Below, one piece after another: positions 59,660-64,000 of a DNA stretch of 64,000 nt. Location of the stretch: assembly GCA_003330885.1 (NCBI GenBank), contig CP030277.1:248001-312000 (forward strand). The letters run 5' to 3'. This DNA is from Rhodobiaceae bacterium (lineage in GTDB: Bacteria > Pseudomonadota > Alphaproteobacteria > Parvibaculales > Parvibaculaceae). Each line of letters starts with the position of its first letter. The stretch's first letter is position 1. Both the position numbers and the translations under genes were made by a program. The notes beneath the pieces are model-generated. The model was not told where the DNA came from. It saw only the letters and a program-made list of their open reading frames with translations, and searched no databases.

Positions 59660-60470
59660 GAGGACCTGCGTTCCGTTGATTGCGCGCCATCAGTTTGCGC
59701 ACAGGGACTTGCGGGAGCAACCGCGCGAGCAATGCTACAAACCGGTTCATACGTCCGTTGATGTAAACAGGCTTGCCCGCCATGACAGCATCATAGGCTT
59801 GCCGCGCGACAGTCATAGATTCCATCCAGAGGACATTGGGCATCTTGGAGACTTCGCTTCGGTTGCCGGCCACATCATGGAATTCAGAATAGGTGAAGCC
59901 AGGGCAAAGCGCGGTCACGTACACATTGTCATTTAGATATTCAAGCGAAAGGCTCTCCGACATTTTGATCAGAAAGCTTTTTGAAGCAGCGTAAAGCGTA
60001 CCCCCAGCAGCTCCTGGCAGGTGACCCGCAAGGGACGACACATTGATGATCCGGCCATAGCCGCGCTCGGCCATGCCGGGCGCGAAGCGGTGGCAGAATT
60101 CAGCGACAGACGTCACCATAACCTGAATAAGGTCCGCCTGGTCTTGCCACTGACTGTCTTTGTACATTCCGGTCACGGTGTAGCCCGCATTGTTGACGAG
60201 CGCGTCAATGCTAATGCCGGCGGCGGCGAGACGGTTCTCAATCTTCTTCCCTGCACCGGGATCAGTCAGATCCATCGCAATGATATGAGAAGACGTGTTG
60301 AACTTACCTCTCACTTCCTGGGCAAGCGCCTGAAGCCGCTCATCCCGACGGGCGATGAGCACAAGATCAAATCCGTTCTCTGCAAACACAAGGGCGAGGT
60401 CACGGCCAATCCCGGCGGATGCGCCTGTTATGAGAGCAGTTCGGCGGTCATTTGAGCTGTTTTGGGGCAT
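59649..60470 (-). CDS. SDR family oxidoreductase upstream of tsaC
   Basis: A 273-aa SDR of the COG0300 type. ALITGASAGIGRDLA is the cofactor loop, VNNAGYTV follows, and LYAASKSFL holds Tyr-x3-Lys. The C-terminus (RMNRFVALLARLLPQVPVRK) is basic and partly hydrophobic, hinting at membrane association seen in related lipid SDRs. Its end overlaps tsaC by 11 bp. Substrate unknown. Confidence 0.87.
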   Translation of the reverse strand: MPQNSSNDRRTALITGASAGIGRDLALVFAENGFDLVLIARRDERLQALAQEVRGKFNTSSHIIAMDLTDPGAGKKIENRLAAAGISIDALVNNAGYTVTGMYKDSQWQDQADLIQVMVTSVAEFCHRFAPGMAERGYGRIINVSSLAGHLPGAAGGTLYAASKSFLIKMSESLSLEYLNDNVYVTALCPGFTYSEFHDVAGNRSEVSKMPNVLWMESMTVARQAYDAVMAGKPVYINGRMNRFVALLARLLPQVPVRKLMARNQRNAGPRAN

Positions 60471-60626
60471 GATTAATTGAGGAAATTGTCAGTAATCGGT
60501 TTTGAGGCTGGACGGCATCGTCTTTTACACCATTTTCTGGTTCAGGCGGTTCGCCTTCACAAGAGAATACAGTAAAAGGTGGCAATTCCCTTGAGACGCC
60601 ACCCGAGCTAGCTACCGGAGAGACAG

Positions 60627-62417
60627 ATGATCTATCGCCCCCCCGTCCAGGACATGGCATTTACCCTTAAATCCCTCGCAGGGCTGGACAAGTTGCAGGC
60701 GTCAGGGGCCTTTCCCGACCTGAGTGATGATCTGATTGATGCGGTGCTTGAGGAAGCTTCCAAGCTTGCGAGTGATGTGATTGCCCCCATCAACACTGCC
60801 GGTGACCAGACACATCCAGTGCTGACCGACAACGGCGTTGTGACCTCGCCAGGCTACGCCGATGCCTACAAGCAGTGGGTAGAGGGGGGATGGGGGTCCA
60901 TTTTGGGAAGTCCGGAGTTTGGCGGTCAGGGCCTTCCGGTTGTGCTCGCAGCCGCCCTTCAGGAAATGTGGAATGCGGGCAGCATGGGTTTTGGACTCTG
61001 TCCGCTTTTGTCACAAGGCATTGTTGAAGCGCTGACGGCTCACGGCACGGATGAGCAGAAGGCAACCTACCTGCCGAAATTGGTTTCTGGTGAATGGACA
61101 GGCACGATGAACCTGACAGAGCCTCAGGCAGGGTCGGATCTGAATGCACTGAAAGCAAAGGCAGAACCGCAAGGCGACGGAACCTATTTGGTCACTGGCA
61201 CCAAGATTTTTATCACCTACGGTGATCACGACTTTACTGACAATATCATTCACCTGGTTCTGGCCCGCTTGCCCGATGCGCCAGCAGGCACCCGTGGTAT
61301 TTCGCTTTTCTTGGTTCCAAAGGTTCTCGTCAATGAGGATGGATCGCTAGGCGCGCGCAACGATGCCAAATGCATTGGGCTGGAAGAAAAGCTCGGCATT
61401 CATGGAAGCCCCACCTGCGTCATGTCGTTTGGCGAAGAGGGCGGTGCTGTCGGTTATCTGGTTGGTCAGGAAAACAAGGGCCTCGCCTGCATGTTCACCA
61501 TGATGAACAACGCCCGGTTGTTCGTTGGCATTCAGGGCGTGGCGGTTGCGGAGCGCGCTTATCAGCAGGCGCTGGCTTACGCATTGGACCGTAAACAGGG
61601 CCGACCTGATGGCATGGAAATTCCAGCAGGTGAGATGGGCGCCATTATCGGCCATCCTGATGTCCGCCGTAATTTGATGACCATGAAATCGCTCACAGAA
61701 GCATCACGCGCCATTTGTTATGCCAACGCGGTTGCAATCGACACCGCCCATGCCGGCACAGACGATGCGGCGAAAGCAGCAGGGCAAGCCCGTGCAGATC
61801 TGCTGACACCCATCGCCAAAGCGTGGAGCACGGACATAGGTGTCGAAGTTGCCTCCATCGGTCTGCAGATCCATGGCGGCATGGGCTTTGTCGAAGAGAC
61901 CGGTGCCGCTCAACACTATCGTGATGCGCGCATCGCGCCGATCTATGAAGGTACAAACGGCATTCAGGCCATTGATCTTGTCTCCCGCAAGCTGCCGCTT
62001 GGCGATGGAGAAGTCGTCAAAGCCTATCTTGGAGAAATCCGGGAAACTGCAGAAAGCGCTGCCGCTCACAATGATGCTGATTTGAACATTGCAGGACATG
62101 CTCTGGCAGATGCGTTGGATGCATTGGAAGAAGCAACGGAGTGGATGCTGGAGACCGGCAAAAGCAACGTGCAGGACTGCCTGGCTGGTGCCACACCTTA
62201 CGCCAGGCTTTTCGGCAATGTTGCCGGCGGGCACTATCTCGCTAAGGCGGCGCTCGCCGCTGTCGAGAGCCCTGACGATTCGTATCTCGCGGCAAAAAAG
62301 GCGACCGCTCGCTTCTTTGCAGAAAATACCCTGCCCACATGCGCAGGACTTGTGACTCCGGCGACGGCAGGGGCGGCCTCGCTTTTCACGCTGGATGAGC
62401 AACAATTGGGCGCTTGA
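60627..62417 (+). CDS. Acyl-CoA dehydrogenase, long form with C-terminal domain
   Basis: FAD enzyme of 596 aa that makes the 2,3-double bond in acyl-CoA. MNLTEPQAGSDLNALKAKAE and KIFITYGDHDFTDNI contact FAD; catalytic Glu441 lies in IYEGTNGIQAIDLVSRKL. The extra C-terminal domain gives the size of DmdC/AidB-like long ACADs; DmdC (methylmercaptopropionyl-CoA) is an alternative call. Electrons would pass to ETF and the ETF-QO seen at the window's left end. Divergent from the SDR-tsaC pair. Confidence 0.92.
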   Translation: MIYRPPVQDMAFTLKSLAGLDKLQASGAFPDLSDDLIDAVLEEASKLASDVIAPINTAGDQTHPVLTDNGVVTSPGYADAYKQWVEGGWGSILGSPEFGGQGLPVVLAAALQEMWNAGSMGFGLCPLLSQGIVEALTAHGTDEQKATYLPKLVSGEWTGTMNLTEPQAGSDLNALKAKAEPQGDGTYLVTGTKIFITYGDHDFTDNIIHLVLARLPDAPAGTRGISLFLVPKVLVNEDGSLGARNDAKCIGLEEKLGIHGSPTCVMSFGEEGGAVGYLVGQENKGLACMFTMMNNARLFVGIQGVAVAERAYQQALAYALDRKQGRPDGMEIPAGEMGAIIGHPDVRRNLMTMKSLTEASRAICYANAVAIDTAHAGTDDAAKAAGQARADLLTPIAKAWSTDIGVEVASIGLQIHGGMGFVEETGAAQHYRDARIAPIYEGTNGIQAIDLVSRKLPLGDGEVVKAYLGEIRETAESAAAHNDADLNIAGHALADALDALEEATEWMLETGKSNVQDCLAGATPYARLFGNVAGGHYLAKAALAAVESPDDSYLAAKKATARFFAENTLPTCAGLVTPATAGAASLFTLDEQQLGA

Positions 62418-62494
62418 ACCGGCGTTCCACCGTTTGACCTCTGCTCTGACACTCGGCACACTCCGCCCAACAGTAATTTTGGGAACAAATTCCT

Positions 62495-63556
62495 ATGAGT
62501 GATGTGTCTTTAGCCGATGTTGATGAGAAGGGTCTCAGCTACCCGATCGAGGGAATTCCCGAAGCAGGGGAAATTCGCGAAGTTGCACCTGGCATCTACT
62601 GGGTGCGGATGACGCTCCCCTTTGCGCTTGATCACATCAACCTCTGGCTTATTGATGACAAAGACGGCTGGGTTGTCGTCGACACAGGCGTCAATGACGA
62701 TGCGACCAAGGCATCCTGGCGCGAAATCTTCACACAGAAGCTCGGTGGCAAACCGGTGAAAAGGGTGATCGTCACACACCTGCATCCTGATCATGTGGGT
62801 CTTGCTGGCTGGATCACGCGCAAGTTCGACGTCACCCTCGAAATGTCACGTACCGACTACCTCATGTGTCGGACGCTGGTGGCTGATACCGGCAAAGAAG
62901 CGCCTCAAGACGCATTGGACTTTTACCGTGCCGCTGGCTTCTCTCAAAAAGGCGTAGAAGGCTATGCCAAGCGCTTCGGCGGATTTGGGGAGCGGGTATC
63001 GCGCATGCCAGACGTTTTCAAACGCCTGAAGGAGGGCGACAAGCTTACAATCGGCGGTCGTGAGTGGCGCGTGATTGTGGGCTCTGGCCACGCCCCCGAA
63101 CATGTTTGTCTCTTCTGCGAGGAGCTGAACGTTCTGATCTCAGGCGATCAGGTGCTGCCGCGCATTTCTTCCAATGTGAGCTTGCACCCAACAGAGGCCC
63201 ACGCAGATCCACTGCAGGAATGGATCGACAGCTGCAAGAAGCTGAAGGCGGCCCTGCCTGAAGATGCCTTCGTGCTGCCCGCCCACAATGAACCCTTTTA
63301 TGGGCTCCATAAGCGCCTCGACGCGCTGGTGGATGGCCACGAAGACGGGCTTGCGAAACTTCTGGAGATGCTCGCGGAACCAAAGCGCGCCATTGATGTG
63401 TTTCCCGCTCTCTTTAAGCGGAAGATTGGGCCCGACGTGTTTTTTATGGCGACAGGCGAAAGCCTGGCACACCTGTCATGTCTTGTGGCGCGCGGAGACG
63501 CAACCGTGAGCCGCGATGACAAGGGTGTGGACTGGTACGTCCGAAGCGGCGCTTGA
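62495..63556 (+). CDS. MBL-fold metallo-hydrolase
   Basis: A 353-aa metallo-beta-lactamase-fold enzyme. The zinc motif THLHPDHVG (HLHPDH at 95-100) is complete, with VIVGSGHAPEHVCLF and ISGDQVLPRISSNV supplying further His and Asp. The C-terminal helical extension (EWIDSCKKLKAALPEDAFVL; LDALVDGHEDGLAKLLEMLA) is typical of LACTB2-like members. Thioesterase or lactonase activity possible. 77 bp after the acyl-CoA dehydrogenase on the same strand, suggesting acyl-CoA metabolism. Confidence 0.87.
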   Translation: MSDVSLADVDEKGLSYPIEGIPEAGEIREVAPGIYWVRMTLPFALDHINLWLIDDKDGWVVVDTGVNDDATKASWREIFTQKLGGKPVKRVIVTHLHPDHVGLAGWITRKFDVTLEMSRTDYLMCRTLVADTGKEAPQDALDFYRAAGFSQKGVEGYAKRFGGFGERVSRMPDVFKRLKEGDKLTIGGREWRVIVGSGHAPEHVCLFCEELNVLISGDQVLPRISSNVSLHPTEAHADPLQEWIDSCKKLKAALPEDAFVLPAHNEPFYGLHKRLDALVDGHEDGLAKLLEMLAEPKRAIDVFPALFKRKIGPDVFFMATGESLAHLSCLVARGDATVSRDDKGVDWYVRSGA

Positions 63557-63587
63557 ACCGACCCTCAAGTCACGCGACACTTATGGC

Positions 63588-64000
63588 ATGACGACACTTC
63601 TGCTCAGCCATGACGCGTGCCTGGATCATCAGACATCTGTGGGACATCCCGAAAGCCCGGCCCGGCTGCGCGCCGTGTTGGACGCACTGAGCGATCCCGG
63701 GTTTGATGCGCTCCAGCGGGAAGAGGCACCAAGAGCAACAGTTGAAGACATAGCGCGCGTGCATCCCCGCGCTCATGTCGAAGATCTGTTGGCGAGCATG
63801 CCGACAAAGGGCATTGCGCACATCGATGCAGATACCGTCATGTCGCCAGGCTCCGGGGAAGCAGCGCTGAGAGCTGCCGGTGCTGTCTGCAGGGCAGTAG
63901 ACGCGGTTGTATCCGGCCAGGCGCAGAATGCGTTTTGTGCTGCTCGCCCACCCGGTCACCATGCAGAGCCGCAAACGCCGATGGGCTTCTGTCTCTTCAA
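63588..64000 (+). CDS. Histone deacetylase family protein, N-terminal part (continues past window)
   Basis: Start of a HDAC/acetoin-utilisation/acetylpolyamine amidohydrolase family gene; 137 codons visible, no stop. TTLLLSHDACLDHQTSVGHP and ESPARLRAVLDAL open the fold, and ARPPGHHAEPQTPMGFCLF carries the catalytic His124-His125 pair. Zinc ligands lie beyond the window edge. Substrate (acetylpolyamine or acetyl-lysine) unknown. It starts 31 bp after the MBL-fold gene. Confidence 0.9.
   Translation, partial: MTTLLLSHDACLDHQTSVGHPESPARLRAVLDALSDPGFDALQREEAPRATVEDIARVHPRAHVEDLLASMPTKGIAHIDADTVMSPGSGEAALRAAGAVCRAVDAVVSGQAQNAFCAARPPGHHAEPQTPMGFCLF

Noticed and set aside
1-64000. tRNA, rRNA, CRISPR, insertion sequences, integrases or prophage
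   Set aside because: No T-arm-like sequence with a cloverleaf context, no regular spacer array and no transposase or integrase motif was found; the repeats are short palindromes only.

Overview
The window looks like chromosomal DNA of an alphaproteobacterium, probably Hyphomicrobiales or Parvibaculales-like; this is inferred from gene content, not from a database search. The main pointers are a NadQ-type (COG4111) NAD regulator beside an HD hydrolase and near nadABC, a TIGR02301 protein, the heterotetrameric glyQ/glyS pair next to ppdK, a Sua5-length TsaC, ETF-ubiquinone oxidoreductase, a SleB-like cell wall hydrolase with CtrA-like boxes upstream, and two families of short interspersed palindromes in intergenic DNA. 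Coding density is high. I saw no tRNA, rRNA, CRISPR array, insertion sequence, phage gene or integrase.

Layout. 1-8.3 kb: the end of ETF-QO, a strong terminator, a TPR lipoprotein with ispE, a convergent long-chain prenyl diphosphate synthase, then a compact run DUF2007 / lipase-like hydrolase / TrmN6-like methyltransferase / S49 peptidase / small membrane protein / SDR. 8.3-16 kb: a membrane HD-GYP protein, glyQS and ppdK. 15.8-21 kb: the only gene-free stretch above 300 bp, then a SleB-like hydrolase, two tandem SDRs, and a cysteine-rich COG2345/SufR-type regulator divergent from a catalase-like peroxidase across a 42-bp palindrome. 21-29.3 kb: nadA-nadB-nadC behind a consensus -35 box overlapped by a palindromic operator, then DUF2339, nadQ and the HD hydrolase. 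29.4-34.2 kb: a stress-type run (Lon-like protease, two universal stress proteins, a conserved unknown) ending in a 58-bp tandem repeat. 34.2-41.3 kb: KAS III, a PNPOx-like flavoprotein, an SDR lacking the catalytic Tyr, ygfZ-tag, a family 9 glycosyltransferase, a dihydroorotase-like amidohydrolase and a VOC protein. 41.4-47.8 kb: a five-gene same-strand run (AcuI-like reductase, feruloyl-CoA synthase-like ligase, LysE exporter, TauD/TfdA dioxygenase, ThDP enzyme) closed by a bidirectional terminator. 47.8-54.9 kb: small unknowns, an SDR, a protein carrying FliM-like SQxEID motifs, znuCB, rhodanese, an HMCES/YedK protein and a CBS/CorC membrane protein. 54.9-64 kb: an FAD-linked oxidase, serine hydrolase, VOC protein, tsaC with an SDR, acyl-CoA dehydrogenase, metallo-beta-lactamase-fold hydrolase and the start of a histone-deacetylase-family gene.

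Functional themes are NAD synthesis with its own regulator, oxidative and general stress, and acyl-CoA/aromatic acid metabolism (ETF-QO, acyl-CoA dehydrogenase, KAS III, CoA ligase, AcuI, several SDRs). The most promising leads are the regulator/palindrome/catalase-like module, the nad operator architecture, the 41.4-47.8 kb catabolic-looking run, and the CheZ-like layout of the 49.7 kb protein. Nothing here is an obvious wholly new system; these are under-described combinations of known families.
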